Positions 24,291 to 36,917 of a DNA stretch of 64,000 bases are shown one piece after another. A program made the translations under genes and the position numbers. The stretch is taken from positions 136,434,828 through 136,498,827 of the forward strand of contig CM043700.1 in NCBI GenBank assembly GCA_023935145.1, written 5' to 3'. This stretch comes from Bretschneidera sinensis. Taxonomy: Eukaryota; Streptophyta; Magnoliopsida; Brassicales; Akaniaceae. Under the pieces are notes generated by a model. It ran no database searches. It was not told the origin of the DNA and worked only from the letters and a program-made list of their open reading frames with translations. Position 1 is the stretch's first letter, and each line of letters opens with the position of its first letter.

Positions 24291-27037
24291 TCAACCTTCC
24301 TAAGACCTTAATATAGTAACCATTTCCAAACCCAACAATTGGTGCTGGAACAATTTCTCCTCCCTGGACTTTCCTCTCCACCTAAACTAAATCCAAATTT
24401 CAAAGATGATCAATCACCATGCATCACACGCATAGTTATCAGAAATTCAGTATGTCATGGTTTGCAGTACGAGTACGAGAACATGGTAGGTTACCCACCC
24501 CGTACGTGGTACGTTTGGAGTACTCTTAAATAATTTATACTATGTATAGGTACATGTAAAAAAATTAGGTTATTAGATATATTTATGAGTACAATTTAAA
24601 TAGAACTATAAACATAATAATAATTCAGAAGATGCTAGAGTTTTGACAAAATAATAAAATCAATAAACATAATATTTGAAAACATAAATTTAAAATAAAG
24701 TATGAGTATTCTCTTAAATTCTTTCTTATGTCTAGAGATCTTCATTTTTTCAATTTTTAAGTTAAAAGTCCTACGAAAAATTTGGATCGCCAATTCAAGG
24801 ATCCGATGCGAGAATGCACCACAAATCGGAACGTAAGATCCGGATCGTGGTTCCAAAAGAATATAGAGATCTTGGTAACTATGATAGCATGTGAAAGAAG
24901 ATGTATGCACAAAATTACTTGTATTTAGTGATCAATACATAATTCTGTCATTAATACTTTATTGAACTCAACTCCCGGACATAACCTTATTCCTGCACCA
25001 AAAGGCATGAAATTCTTTGCCATGTCCATTGTTACGGGATCCTGTTGCAAATTTCACCTTGAGTCAGCTGAGGACATATAATATTGAACGTAATTCAACA
25101 TTTAAAAGTTTATATTCGTGTGTGTATATATATCATATATGTTCGTCAGACGATGCTACCTTCCATCTCCGTGGATTGAAGGCAAGAGGGTCCTTATACG
25201 TTTCAGGGTTTAAGTGAGTTGCAGCAGGAACAACCATAGTTGTCCAACCTTCAGGAATTGTGTATCTTGCAAATGTCTATGAATGATATCATATTTGATT
25301 GATAAGTCAAATAATGGTAATAAAGACATCAAGCTGTGCATACCATTTATTTGAATATCTGTAATTGTTCTTCTGAGGAACCCTGGTATAAAATTTCCCA
25401 TTCTAAGCGATTCATTGATAACCTGCAATACTAATAAATCAAGTAAATTTTTGTCTGGAAATTTAATTACTAATCACCGAGACATTAAAGTTTATCTACT
25501 CACTAATAACTCTTTCGGCTTACTTGCATGTTGAAATTCAATGATTTCATTTCCTTCCATGTCATTCTTGTTTTTGTGGTTTCTCCTTTTTGAAAAGTTT
25601 CATTGTTTTCCCGACAGAGGATACAAAAGATATTCATCAGTGAAAGTGAAAGGAAACAAATTGTTAAAAGATTTGAAGCATTCATTTCGAAATCTATACT
25701 GTTAACTCTTGCATGACTAAAAGGTGTTGTGTAAGTAACATGAGGGCTAAAGTTAAAGTGGTAGCAGAGATTGTCTCAAAGGTAGCAAGTATAACAGCAA
25801 ACATTATGTGAGAAATTAAATTATCTGTTAAAAAATTGTTGGTTTTCATTTCATCTATGATGTTATCAAGGAAGTCTCCTCTGCATGCTTCAGGTGATGC
25901 TGCCCTCCTTTCCTTTATCATGTCCCTCAATGTCTTCAATGTCTTCCTTTGCTTCTGAACAATATTGAAGCTGAAAAATTCAGACTCAACTTCGGAATTG
26001 CAATACTGAACTGAAAGGACTGATTATAAGGTTTTGAGGTATCTAAGATTTCAAAATTTTCCATGAATTACCTGCAAGCATATGTGATAAGTAGTGCCAG
26101 GGAAATTTAATGGAAAAGACATAAGCCCTTCAAAGAAATGTGTGAACTCTGTAGTCATGTCTTCTCCTAATTTTCAGGATCATAACCAAACAACTGCCTT
26201 ACAGTGAAGTTTATTATCATCTGAAAAACAAGATGGAGCATGGAGGTTAATGAAACATCTTTATATGTTTTTGGTTCAAGAAAATCTCATGGATCAGGTG
26301 TTGACCTGAAGTAAAAGGAAATACTAACCACTGAAATTGCATGTTTGAGTTCCACAAATGGATGGGCTGACAAATTTGAAAGGGCTTGATTGGCCATTTC
26401 TTCCAATTGAGGGAGGAGTTCATCTTTCAGGTTCTGAGGGCCAAACTGGTCTAAAACCAACTTCTTTAGGTGCTTGTGAACATATCCGGCAATGTTGCAT
26501 GAACCATCTTTAACAGTCACTTTGAGGCCAACCAGCTCAGCAAAGGAGTCCATGTACCATAATTCTACCAGCTTCCCTTCTTGTTGAAGGATAAATTGAT
26601 TGAAAACAGGGTCACATGATACTATTACTGATCGAACAACCAAGCTCGTTTTAAATAACGGTCCATACCTACCGTTAAAAAGATTAAATCTTAATTAAAT
26701 CAAAAAAAGTGGTAATTGATACTTCATATATAATAATATCTTAATCAATTAATCCAATCAAGTGTGAAATTTAGCTTACTTTGACTATGATCAAAGAAAA
26801 AAAAATAATATAAGGATTAATTTGCTTAATTAATTACCTTCGAATTCGATTTCTGATGAAACGTGGAATGTCTAAAGACTTGCTGGGGATGAAGAACTGA
26901 ATAGTCTCTCCAATGAGTGGAAACCCCATGGAACCAGGAGGGAGCCTCCCTTTGCTTGTAGGGTTCCTCCATTTGTATGTCCAGTAGGTCACGCATGCCA
27001 TAACCATGGCCACAACATACAAGGCTAGACTCCACAT
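24291..27037 (-). pseudogene. CYP87-like cytochrome P450, broken
   Basis: Nine exons on the minus strand: 26838-27037, 26329-26668, 26072-26220, 25700-25970, about 25524-25611, 25344-25422, 25160-25266, 24919-25041, 24291-24381. Visible: an N-terminal membrane anchor, LPPGSMGFPLIGET proline-rich hinge, helix I ATFETISATT, ExxR in VINESLRMG, FNPRRWK, heme loop FMPFGAGIRLCPG with the Cys ligand. The family acts on sterol- or triterpene-type substrates at the ER; substrate unknown here. Lesions: one-base deletion in exon 3 giving TAG soon after YDPEN; no AG acceptor before exon 5; exon 7 acceptor AGG changed to AAG; a short deletion and frameshift at the end of exon 8, giving a stop; two extra bases at the start of exon 9. 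Confidence 0.88.
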
Positions 27038-29068
27038 TCATAATTAATTGTTATGCTGGAACATGAAAAAAGAAAAGATGTCTGAAAAATAGGAATAGCA
27101 AAGAAGTAGTGAAGAAGGGCTTCACAAATCAATGCATATAAGTAGAATTAAAAGCCAGCCGTTTGCTCCATGGGGCCAGCATGGCTAATGGCTTCCCCGT
27201 TCCTTGGATTCTTATGGAAAAAGGACAAAAATAATTAATCCAGCTTGTTACTGCACTTGAAAATATGACGAAATTATTTAAATGCTTGTCTTCACGTGGG
27301 AATAGATTCTTTCTAATAATTTTGTAAATTTTTTTTTTTAAATACATCATTAAATGAATGTCATATTATCCATAGTATTAACATGACATTATAGTTTGAA
27401 AATTTTTTTTCTCAAATTACCAAAAAAGATCATTCCTTTGTTGCTTATTTGTATCAACAAAATCTTGCCAGTGAGTGCTGTGGCACAACCCATGCATTTC
27501 AACCATGAACTATTAATTACAAACATGATTTTTAAGGTAGTCGCTGAAACATTTATACTCTATCTAAAATTAAATGAAAATCTATTTTATTTTATTTTTA
27601 AATAAATTTAAAAAATCATTTAAAAATGAATGTTTATATTTGTTTTTTATATAAATTTGTAGAATTTGGTTCAATTCTTATGTTTAGAATATTGGAAGTA
27701 AATGAGATTGAATCTGGTGTTTAAATTCTATTTTTTTCATTGATGGATTATATTATTTTGTTCAATTATATGAGAGAGTTTTGGTCAACATAATATTTTA
27801 TCTTTATTTTATGAAATTCATTTATAAATTTTATCAATTTTGATAGGATTTGAAACAAGTTAATTCAATTACATAATAAATAGTTTTTCTTACCTTTTCA
27901 ATAATAACTAACATAGAAATAAAAATAAATTTTATGAATTTATAAAATTCATTAACCCAAACGCAAATTTGAAAAGAAAAAAACTAGGAACAATAAAGTA
28001 TCGAATACAAGAAGGAAATTATGTAACAACCTTTATTAAATGTTTAAACAGAGAAGGTAACAACCTTATTACTCTAATACACCGCCATAATAGTTGGAGT
28101 ATATTACTGGGGCCTTGTACCAAAGTCCACAAAATCCATAAAGGGTACAAAAGGTAAAATTTATTTATCTGAAATTTAAATTTTTTTATGAATAATGTTA
28201 GTATAAATATATAACTCAAAATGATAATATTATTATGAAATTTTTTAAAATTATCAATAAAATTTTGTACGGATCTAACCAATAATTTCTCTATCTACAA
28301 CAGGAGAGCACACACTAAATTAAGGTTTTTTATTTTATTTTTATTTTTTAAGGCTTTCGACATGCAAAACTCTTTTCTTGTTTTCTTCCGCAAAATGACC
28401 CAATTGTTGGAAACCCAATTGAACCTCACGCCATGCGGCTCCATGTTCTTTGCCCTCTCATCTCTCGTGCAGCTTTTTGATACTAGGCGGTAGCCCACAC
28501 ACAAATTCTTGTGCACGCCTCCCCTCACCCGTCAACCTTTCCAGCTTCTCCAATCTCCACCATCCGATAAAAAACCCCAATACATTATTAGCATAATCTA
28601 TTCGTCGTGTACACTCCAATCCTCTGAGCCAGAGCGGAAAAATGCTCGAAAACCCTTGGGTCTGGCTCATCGTATATCAAGTGGGCAGGTATCGTGATCT
28701 TTTTCCTCATCATATCTGCTATGGCTTGCATCGCTCCAGTGGGGTCCAACTAGAGGAGTTTCTCAATGATCCTGGTTTACGCGATCTCATGGCGTTTCTC
28801 GTCTGATGCAATGCTTCTTGAATCACATCCTTCTTACAAAATTTTTTGATTGGTTCGGGTCTAAACCTAATTTTTTAGACCAACTGAAAACTCCACTGTT
28901 AAACTTAAGAAGGTTTATTGATAACATCAATATAGGTGTGCGATCTAAAAATTAACATTATCAATAAAATTTTAAGATTACCAATGAAGTTTTCAACTGG
29001 TTTAAACCTAAACTAACCAAAAAATCATCCCCTCCTTAGCCAAGCGAGCTGTGTTGGCTGTGTGATAT
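27038..29068. other. P450 5' flank and AT-rich spacer, no gene seen
   Basis: The first 200 bp are the upstream region of the P450. The rest is AT-rich. A GC-richer patch at 28480-28830 holds minus- and plus-strand ORFs of 60-77 codons without recognisable domains; it may be a decayed gene fragment. Confidence 0.4.
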
Positions 29069-29503
29069 TGTTACGGCTCGCGTGCACATCGATCAAAGGT
29101 GCGCAACAACGCCTGCACGCCTGCAAGTCTGCAACACAGTTCGCACACGCACAATGTAGCGCAACACTGCAGTACATTGCACTAGACATATTCTTTTGAG
29201 TTAATATTCAAAATTCCTTATCTACTTGTAATTAGTTAGAATTCAAATTGAAATTCCTTATTTTGTAATTAGTTAGCCTGAACTTTGGGATTTGTTGGGA
29301 GCTTGCCTGCCAAGTTCCTCATTTTGTAAATACACAACAAGCTAGTTGAAAAATAAACACCTTATAGAGCTTTCCTAGCATTCTTGAGTTTTCTCTGGTT
29401 AGTGTTGTGAGTGAGTGAGAATGAACTTAACTTCTCAAGAAGCAAGTGACCAAGTTAAGTGCCGGGTTAGTTAAGTTAAGAGCTAAACTTTTAGCCTATA
29501 ACA
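29069..29503 (+). repeat. LTR, 435 bp, TGTTA...TAACA
   Basis: The terminal inverted pair TGTTA/TAACA is followed two bases later by a tRNA-Met primer-binding site. The end of the LTR reads TTTAGCCTATAACA. No partner LTR was found to the right in the window, so this is a 5' LTR with a stub of leader. Confidence 0.65.
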
Positions 29504-29505
29504 AA

Positions 29506-29517
29506 TGGTATCAGAGT
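29506..29517 (+). other. primer-binding site
   Basis: TGGTATCAGAGT, eleven of twelve bases matching the standard tRNA-iMet PBS, two bases after the LTR end. The following leader (TGTGTAGACTCCACGC...) resembles 4498-4520. Confidence 0.75.
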
Positions 29518-30309
29518 CAACCTGGCTTTAATGTGAGGCAGAGAAATCTCACACATGTGTAGACTCCACGCAAAAGGGCGTGAGTCTCCCTGAGGGGCGT
29601 AAGGAATTGACAAGGGGAGCTGCCACAGTCATGTGAACGTTTATTAACCCATACCGGTTAAGTAAGTAAAGAGAATGTGACATATATATAGGTTGACAAC
29701 TCCGTTAGTCTTTTTGGTTATAGCCCAGCTCGTTACAATATGAATGTGTCTCCAAAGGCGATTGAAACTGGAGTGTATGTATGATGTTGTGTACGTCTTA
29801 ATCTATACTTGTGTTTGGAGGGAGATGACACATTTATTGAGAAGAACTAGCCTCAACCATCCCACTAAACCTTGATCGCCAATCAAGGCTCTTACATATA
29901 TCTTTGTATATTTGGTGTTTGCTGGAGTTCTGTACAATATTTGCATCAATACCAAAATGGGCTAAACTGCTAAAGCATCCAATTCAAAGATGGCAACGCC
30001 TAAAAACCCTCTAACTGAGGAAATAAACAATATTGGTGCAGCTATAACATCTCGGCAGGCTAAGATCACTTGCAAAGTGCACTACAAGATCACAGAGAAC
30101 AGGTAATTTGAACAAAAAAAATTTGCTTCCATTTCTTCCATATGTTTCACGTGCTGTTGTGGAAGTAAAAGGCCGTAATAGCGTTCTATAAGATATTATG
30201 CCTTTCATTTTAAGGCATTGCACCAAATATAGTAACATCCCACCTCAGTGCAACTATGCAATGCAAGCTGGGGCAACTTAATCTTTAGATTATTTCAGTT
30301 AATCAATTC
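29518..30309. other. retroelement leader, then unassigned sequence with a possible exon
   Basis: 29518-29700 looks like the non-coding leader of the element at 29069. Near 29990-30102 a plus-strand frame starting ATGGCAACGCC runs into a possible donor (AACAGGTAATTT). I do not recognise the peptide (KITCKVHYKITENR). The copia element inserts at 30310, inside whatever this was. Confidence 0.3.
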
Positions 30310-30809
30310 TGTTAGAAATGGATCGTATCAGGATCGTAATTTGATCGAGTAATAATCACAAAACAATAAAGTAAGATAAATATGGAGACAACAAATTTAC
30401 GTGGTTCGGCTTAAAGCCTACGTCCACGGGCAGAGGCCAACAGGCAAATTTCACTATAGTGAGAAAATATACAAAGAGTGTTTACAAAATTGGTTTTAGC
30501 CAATACACACAATCTCACAAATTTCTCTCTTAACTTCTCTTTCACTTGATGATTCTTAATATTACTTGATGAAGGAATGCTTCAAATTGGAATGCCTTTT
30601 ATAGGCTCACAAAAGTTCCAAAGGACAAACAACAATGAATGCTCATCATTTTGTTCTCCAATTATACCAAAGTGAACTTTGTCTTCCACCATGGCCTAAA
30701 GTAGAAGATGCTTTTGATCCACAAACAAAAGCCACAAATTATGCAAGAAGTTGACTCAACTTTAGACAATTTTTGGTCCACCACTAATTCAAGGCATAAT
30801 TATTCAACA
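30310..30809 (-). repeat. 3' LTR of Tnt1-like element
   Basis: 500 bp, plus-strand ends TGTTAG...TTCAACA; matches 34971-35485. Confidence 0.95.
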
Positions 30810-30883
30810 AATCTCCACCTTGACTTGAATTTGACAATAGTGAAAATAAAAGCTTCAACCTCTGCCAAACAACCCCGAAGGGT

Positions 30884-32512
30884 CTAATGCAAATGCTGTG
30901 CAACACCAACCAAGTCCATGCAGTGTGTGAACTTGATAATGGGAAGAGATTTTGTCAGCATAACAGCTGGATTATTCAGAGTGCCAATCTTTCTTACAAT
31001 AACATCACCTTGAGCCACAATATCCCGAATAAAGTGATACTTCACATCAATGTGTTTAGTTCTTTCATGATGCATCTGATCCTTCGTCAAATGTATAGCA
31101 CTCTGACTGTCACAATAAACTACAGTTTTATTTGTTTCCAAACTGAGTTCATTAAGTATACCTCTTAACCAAATGGCTTCTTTGGCAGCTTCTGTAACAG
31201 CCATAAATTCTGCCTCTATAGTAGACAATGCAACTATTGGCTGCAAGGTAGCTTTCCAACTGGCTGCACAAGTCCCAATAGTAAATACATAACCTGTAAT
31301 TGATCTTCTCCTGTCCAAATCACCTGCAAAATCTGAATCCACATATCCAGCTAGATTGTCAGAAGTTTTACCAAATTCCAAACAAGCAGTAGAAGTACCC
31401 TTCAAATATCTCAAAATCCACTTGACAGCTTGCCAATGAGTTTTTCCTGGACAGGACAAATATCTGCTAACTACACTGACAGCATGTGAGATATCTAGTC
31501 GAGTGCAAACCATTGCATACATAATACTTCCCACTGTTCTAGAATAAGGAACTCTAGAGATATTCATTATCTCTTCTTCTGACTGTGGTGACATAGATGC
31601 TGATAATCTAAAGTGAGAAGCTAAAGGAGTACTCACAGGTTTAGCATCATGCATACCAAAACATTTCAGGACTTTCTCAATATATTTCTGTTGTGACAGA
31701 AATAATCCACCTGTACCTCTGTCTCTGTTGATCTCCATTCCCAAAATTTTCCTTGCTGCACCTAGGTCTTTTATCTCAAATTCATCATTTAGCTGAGATT
31801 TCAATCTATTAATTTCATATATGTTCTTTGCTGCAATCAACATGTCATCAACATATAGCAACAAATATATGAAAGTACCATCATCAAGTCTTTGATAGTA
31901 GACACAACTATCATACTTGCATCTAGAAAATCTAATACTCAGCATAAAAGAGTCAAACCTTCGATACCACAAGCGTGGAGACTGCTTGAGTCCATACAAG
32001 GATTTCTTTAGAAGACAAACATTATCTTCCTTGCCTTCAACTTCAAAACCTTCTGGTTGCAGTATATAGATTTGTTCATCAAGATCACCATGAAGAAAGG
32101 CTGTTTTCACATCAAGTTGCTCCAACTCCAAATTATGCATTGCAACTAAAGCAAGTAAGACACGAATAGAAGTATGTCTAACAACTGGAGAGAAAACATC
32201 ATTAAAATCAACTCCCTCCACCTGATTGTAGCCTTTCACTACTAATCGTGCCTTATACTTGGTGTCTTCAACACCAGTGACTCCTTCATTCTTCTTAAAT
32301 ATCCATTTACACCCGATAATTTTCTTACCATTAGGTGGTTCGACCAATTTCCAGGTGTCATTTTTTTTAGAGATTCCATCTCTTCATGCATCGCAACGAG
32401 CCATTTGTCTGAATCAGATGAACTGATGGCCTCAGAGTATGAGGTTGGATCGGCGACATCAATGGTTTCTGCAACATTTAATGCATAAGCCAACATATCT
32501 TCAAAACCATAC
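30884..32512 (-). pseudogene. copia reverse transcriptase and RNase H (Tnt1-like)
   Basis: The 487-codon frame 30884-32347 is open through RT (KARLVVKGYNQ, DVKTAFLHGDL, SLYGLKQSPRLWY, and YVDD in LLLYVDDMLI) and RNase H (GYVDSDFAGD, STIEAEFMA, YCDSQSAIHL, AVMLTKSLP). The N-terminal part (ISSSDSDKWLVAMHEEMESL) lies in another frame at 32361-32496: an A run at about 32362-32369 appears one base short. RT and RNase H copy element RNA into cDNA. Confidence 0.92.
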
Positions 32513-32538
32513 CGTTGGGGTGGTTTTATCTGTCTCCT

Positions 32539-33921
32539 TTATCTTCCACCAGCTAGAGTGTGATGCTCAGCTTCATGGTGTGTCTCTCCACCTGGAGACG
32601 AACTTCCTGGCTGAATATGATTAGGATTTGCAGATGATGAGGTATCAACCTCAAGCTCCACCTTCTCTTGTGCATTCTTCTTTCCTGTATCACACTGAAC
32701 AGGCAATTCTTTTCTAGGGTGAAGCATAGCAGATTCATCAAAAGTAACATCTTTGCTAATCATAAACTTATGAGTATCATGACACCATAAGCGAAAACCC
32801 TTAACACCAGAAGCATAACCAAGAAAAATACATTTCTTCACCCTAGGCTCCAATTTTCCTTCAATCACATGAGCATATGCAGGGCAACCAAATATTCTTA
32901 AGTTAGAGTAATCAGGAGGGCTACCTGACCATACCTCTTCAGGTGTCTTAAGTTCAAGTGATCTGTGAGGAGAGCAGTTCACCAAGTGACATGCCAAATT
33001 GACTGCTTCTGCCCAAAATTCCTTGCCAAGACCTGCATTAGAAAGCATACATCGAGCTCTTTCTAACAGTGTTCGATTTATCCTCTCTGCGACACCATTC
33101 TGCTGTGGTGTCTTTCTCACCGTCCGATGTCTGACAATGCCTTCATCTTTGCAGAATTGATTAAACTCTGAATCACAAAACTCAAGACCATTATCTGTTC
33201 TGAGTCTCTTGACTAGCTTCCCGGTCTGCTTCTCCAATAAGGTCTTCCATTGCTTGAAAATGCCAAATACCTCATTCTTGTACCTGAGAAAATAGACCCA
33301 AGTCTTTCTAGAAAAATCATCAATAATCGTTAGCAAGTATCTGGCTCCTCCTTTGGAAATTTCACAAGAAGGCCCCCATAGATCAGAATGAATGTAATCA
33401 AGAGTACCTTTGGTTCCGTGAATTGTAGTGTTGAAGCTGACTCTTTTATGCTTTCCAAAGACACAATGCTCACAAAAATCCAGCTTCTCAATCTTTCTTT
33501 CAGGCAGAAGACCTCTTTTACTAAGTACAGCTAATCCCTGCTCACTCATATGCCCTAGACGCATATGCCACAACTTGGTAGAGTCTGAATCTGACATGAA
33601 TGAGGAAACTGCTACAGAGCTTGTAACTGTTGAACCCAATAAGGTGTATAGACTGCCAGATTTCTTTCCTTTCATGAGAACAAGAGCACCACAGGAAATT
33701 TTCATGTTCCCAGACTCAATCACAGTTTTGCAGCCATGGGCATCCAGAATGCCCAAAGAAATAAGATTTTTCTTCAAATCAGGTACATGTCTGACATCAG
33801 TCAATGTCCTGATAACTCCATCATGCATCTTGATTTTTACTGTGCCTACACCAACAGTTTTGCAAGTGGCATTATTTCCCATTAGCACAACTCCACCTTC
33901 AACAGAATCATATGTAGAGAA
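32539..33921 (-). pseudogene. copia protease end and integrase (Tnt1-like)
   Basis: Same frame as gag, from which it is separated by a TAG at about 33921-33923. Visible: protease C-terminal part, then integrase with [11 protein letters not shown] and CEHCVFGK zinc ligands, HSDLWGP and RTDNGLEF catalytic Asp residues, and [12 protein letters not shown] with Glu. It ends at a TAA at 32539-32541 in the linker before RT. Integrase inserts the cDNA. Confidence 0.92.
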
Positions 33922-34848
33922 CTAATCTCTGTTGGGGCACATATGATAAGAACATCCAGAATCAAGAATCCACTCGTCATTGGATCTGGACTTGTTGGTT
34001 GCAAATAGAACATCATCACCTTTTTCTTCTGCTACATCAGCATCAGCTGTTTCTTCCTTCTGCTTGCCCTTGTCATTTTGCCATTCATTCTTCTTTTTGT
34101 TCTGCAGCTTGTAGCATTCCGCTACGATGTGTCCCTTCTTCTTGCAATAATTGCAAGTCAAATTTTTGTGCTTTCCTCTTGACTTTGATCTTCTTCTATT
34201 CTTGCCACCATCAAAGCCTCTATCATTGGATCTGTCTCTTGCAACAAGACTAGAGCCCTGATCATCAGACTTACTAGACAAAAGTTCATTATCTAATTTC
34301 TCCTTACTCATAAGGGAAGATATTACATCATTAAAATTTAATTCTTCCCTACCATAAATTATAGTGTCTCTAAAATTTTTATATGAGAGTGGTAATGAAC
34401 ATAATAATAAGAGAGCTTGATCTTCAGACCCAATAATAACTTCAAGATTTTTCAAATCATTAATAATTGAGATAAACTCACTGATATGGGACTTGAGAGA
34501 GGAACCTTCCGTCATGTGGAGACCATAAAGGCGTTGCTTCAAAACCAACCTGTTGGCCAAGGATTTAGTCAAGTACAACTCCTCTAGCTTGGCCCATAAG
34601 TCTGCAGAAATCTTCTCTGACAGAACTTGTTGTAAGACATCATTTGAAAGACTCAGTTGGATTGCGGATAGAGCCTTGTCATCCAGGTCATCCCAATCTT
34701 CATCACTCATGCCGGTAGGCATCTTGGCTTTCCCCAGTAGTGCTTTCTTCAAGCCATTTTGTGTTAGAATGGCTAACATACGAACTTGCCATAGACTGAA
34801 ACTGTTGTTTCCATCAAACTTCTCAATATCAAACTTCATTGTTGACAT
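33922..34848 (-). pseudogene. copia gag and protease start (Tnt1-like)
   Basis: Begins MSTMKFDIEKFDG, typical of this gag family, with the UBN2/DUF4219-type capsid region, a CCHC knuckle (CNYCKKKGHIVAEC) and the protease active site WILDSGCSYHMC, where D-S-G is kept. The TAG just after CPNRD stops the polyprotein. Gag packages the RNA in cytoplasmic particles. Confidence 0.92.
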
Positions 34849-34970
34849 CTCGATCGAACAAAATGATCCTGAACAAAATTTTACTATTCACGAAATTTAC
34901 TATTCATGTGAATAGTAAACTCGCAGAAAAACAGACAGAAATTTACCACTTGCAAGCTTTGATACCAGTT

Positions 34971-35485
34971 TGTTAGAAATGGATCGTAACAAGATCGTAA
35001 TTTGATCGAGTAATAATCACAAAACAATAAAGTAAGATAAATATGGAGACAACAAATTTACGTGGTTCGGCTTAAAGCCTACGTCCACGGGCAGATGCCA
35101 ACAGGAAAATTTCACTATAGTGAGAAAATATACAAAGAGTGTTTACAAAATTGGCTTTAGCCAATACACACAATCTCACAAATTTCTCTCTTAACTTCTC
35201 TTTCACTTGATGATTCTTGATATTACTTGATGATGGAATGCTTCAAATTGGAATGCCTTTTATAGGCTTACAAAAGTTCCAAAGGACAAACAACAATGAA
35301 TGCTCATCATTTTGTTGCTCATCATTTTGTTCTCCAATTATACCAAAGTGAACTTTGTCTTCCACCATGGCCTAAAGTAGAAGATGCTTTTGACCCACAA
35401 ACAAAAGCCACAAATTATGCAAGAAATGGACTCAACTTTAGACAATTTTTGGTCCACCACTAATTCAAGGCATAATTATTCAACA
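34971..35485 (-). repeat. 5' LTR of Tnt1-like element
   Basis: 515 bp. Read on the minus strand, the LTR ends ...CTAACA, followed by AACTGGTATCAAAGC (34956-34970), a tRNA-Met PBS. Confidence 0.95.
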
Positions 35486-35716
35486 AATTCAATATATAAC
35501 CACTGAAGTAACATTTGATACTAGACAGTGTCCAGTTGCAACTTTATTATCATAATCAAGAACAATTAAAGCAAAGTGAACATGAATTTAATCAAGCAAA
35601 GTGTTTTTTTCATTGATCTTAATTATTGACAGAGCATAAGATCTGCAAGAAAAGGAGAATAATTGATGTAACTTCGCTATATATAGGATCACGTCCTGTG
35701 TTCAAGTTGGTAATGT
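35486..35716. other. spacer, no gene seen
   Basis: Continues the sequence interrupted at 30309. No recognised feature. Confidence 0.5.
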
Positions 35717-36035
35717 TCAATACCAGAAGCTGTATAATATCCATCTCAAGACTGCTAGGTGCAGACTCTTTTCCATGCAAACTTCACCAAATTTCTCATT
35801 TTTCTTGATCTCTTCGTCGATATGGACATCATCCTCAATCGATAGTACCACAGCTTGTTGTTCATGAGGACCGGGTACAATGGCCTCCTTAACCTTCAAA
35901 TGTTCATCAACATGTATAATATCCGTTTCTTGAGCTGTCTCTTTCTTTTTCTTCTTGATGAAGCAACACAGAGAGCAACTGCGAGGAATGCAAGCAAGGA
36001 AATGCTAAATACAGGCCTTTGATTGTTGAATCCAT
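35717..36035 (-). pseudogene. small single-pass membrane protein gene, frameshifted
   Basis: On the minus strand one frame encodes a hydrophobic helix (FSISLLAFLAVALCV); a second frame, without a gap, continues CCFIKKKKKETAQETD and then a charged tail with VKEAIVPGPH, VVLSIEDDVHID and EEIKKNEKFGE. Together this is helix, basic cluster and acidic tail, about 100 residues. It recalls the small plant proteins TED6/TED7 of xylem vessel cells, from memory and with low certainty. Two one-base losses, near the ATG (36033-36035) and between helix and basic cluster, would be needed to explain the frames, so it is probably broken. Confidence 0.45.
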
Positions 36036-36917
36036 CGTCCTTTTGTTTTTTAACTCACTAAAAGACAAAATAAATAACATTAAAAAATAAACATCAATCT
36101 CTAAAGACTTTAGTGTCATTCAAAATTTAAGAGCAAAACTTTATAATCATCTATTTTGTCGATTAATTTGCCCATCGAAGGACCACTAATGAAAAGGCAT
36201 CATGTTGTGCAGAGATTTCCAAGTTTTTCATTTTTTTCCCATCTTGATCTGTTTGTTACCACTTAAGTTTCGTATAACTACTATTCGAAAATGTACAGTT
36301 GTCCAGATGGATAAAATAGATGACTATGCATCACCACTCAAAATTAAATTTAAACATAAATGCTAGTTTCGTTTATTTCATATTTGAATTAGGTTCAGAC
36401 CAGCTTATGAATTATTAATGTCTCTATTACAAACCTCCTATCATGTTTCTCTACAAGGAATCAATATTTTAATTGGGTTCATACCAGCAAAATGCAAAGG
36501 TCAACAAAAATGAAAATCATAGCTGGCTTTGCTTTCAAATGGTGGCTAAAGCCAAGTATATTTACTATTCAGGACTAAGAATTCTAGACATTCTTGACCA
36601 TTCTATGATTATTGAAGAGCTTTTCCTTTCGTTAGTAACCAATGCTAAATATAGGAATTCACAATTCAAAGTAAGAATTTGACTTTAGTTTGACTTGAAG
36701 GCTATATTGTAAAAAAATTGAGTTCCCTGTAGGCACAGCATACTCACACAAATGAAATTTCAGATTCACAACAATGGAGCTTAAATGCTCCATAAGCTTC
36801 ATCCAAGAAAATATAAATCGAAAAAAAACTCTTATGAATTCTACAATTCATTGAGATGTTCTTACCATCTAAGAGAATCCAAATGTTAAGATTGTTGTAT
36901 GTTAACAGCTTATGCTT
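36036..36917. other. sequence where later TBL exons would be expected; none found
   Basis: AT-rich; I searched the minus strand for the conserved C-terminal TBL motifs (DxxH region, FNSGHWW) and saw none. The truncated gene at 36918 therefore has no visible downstream exons. Confidence 0.5.

Larger units (their letters stand above)
30310..35485 (-). mobile_element. Tnt1-like Ty1/copia retrotransposon, nearly complete
   Basis: Complete structure on the minus strand: 5' LTR 34971-35485, PBS, gag, protease, integrase, RT, RNase H, polypurine tract (AAGGTGGAGATT, 30810-30821), 3' LTR 30310-30809. Both flanks read AATTC (30305-30309 and 35486-35490), a perfect target duplication. The two LTRs differ by about eleven substitutions plus a 15 bp tandem duplication (TGCTCATCATTTTGT) in the 5' LTR, so insertion is fairly recent. 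Two stops and one frameshift interrupt the polyprotein. Confidence 0.95.
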
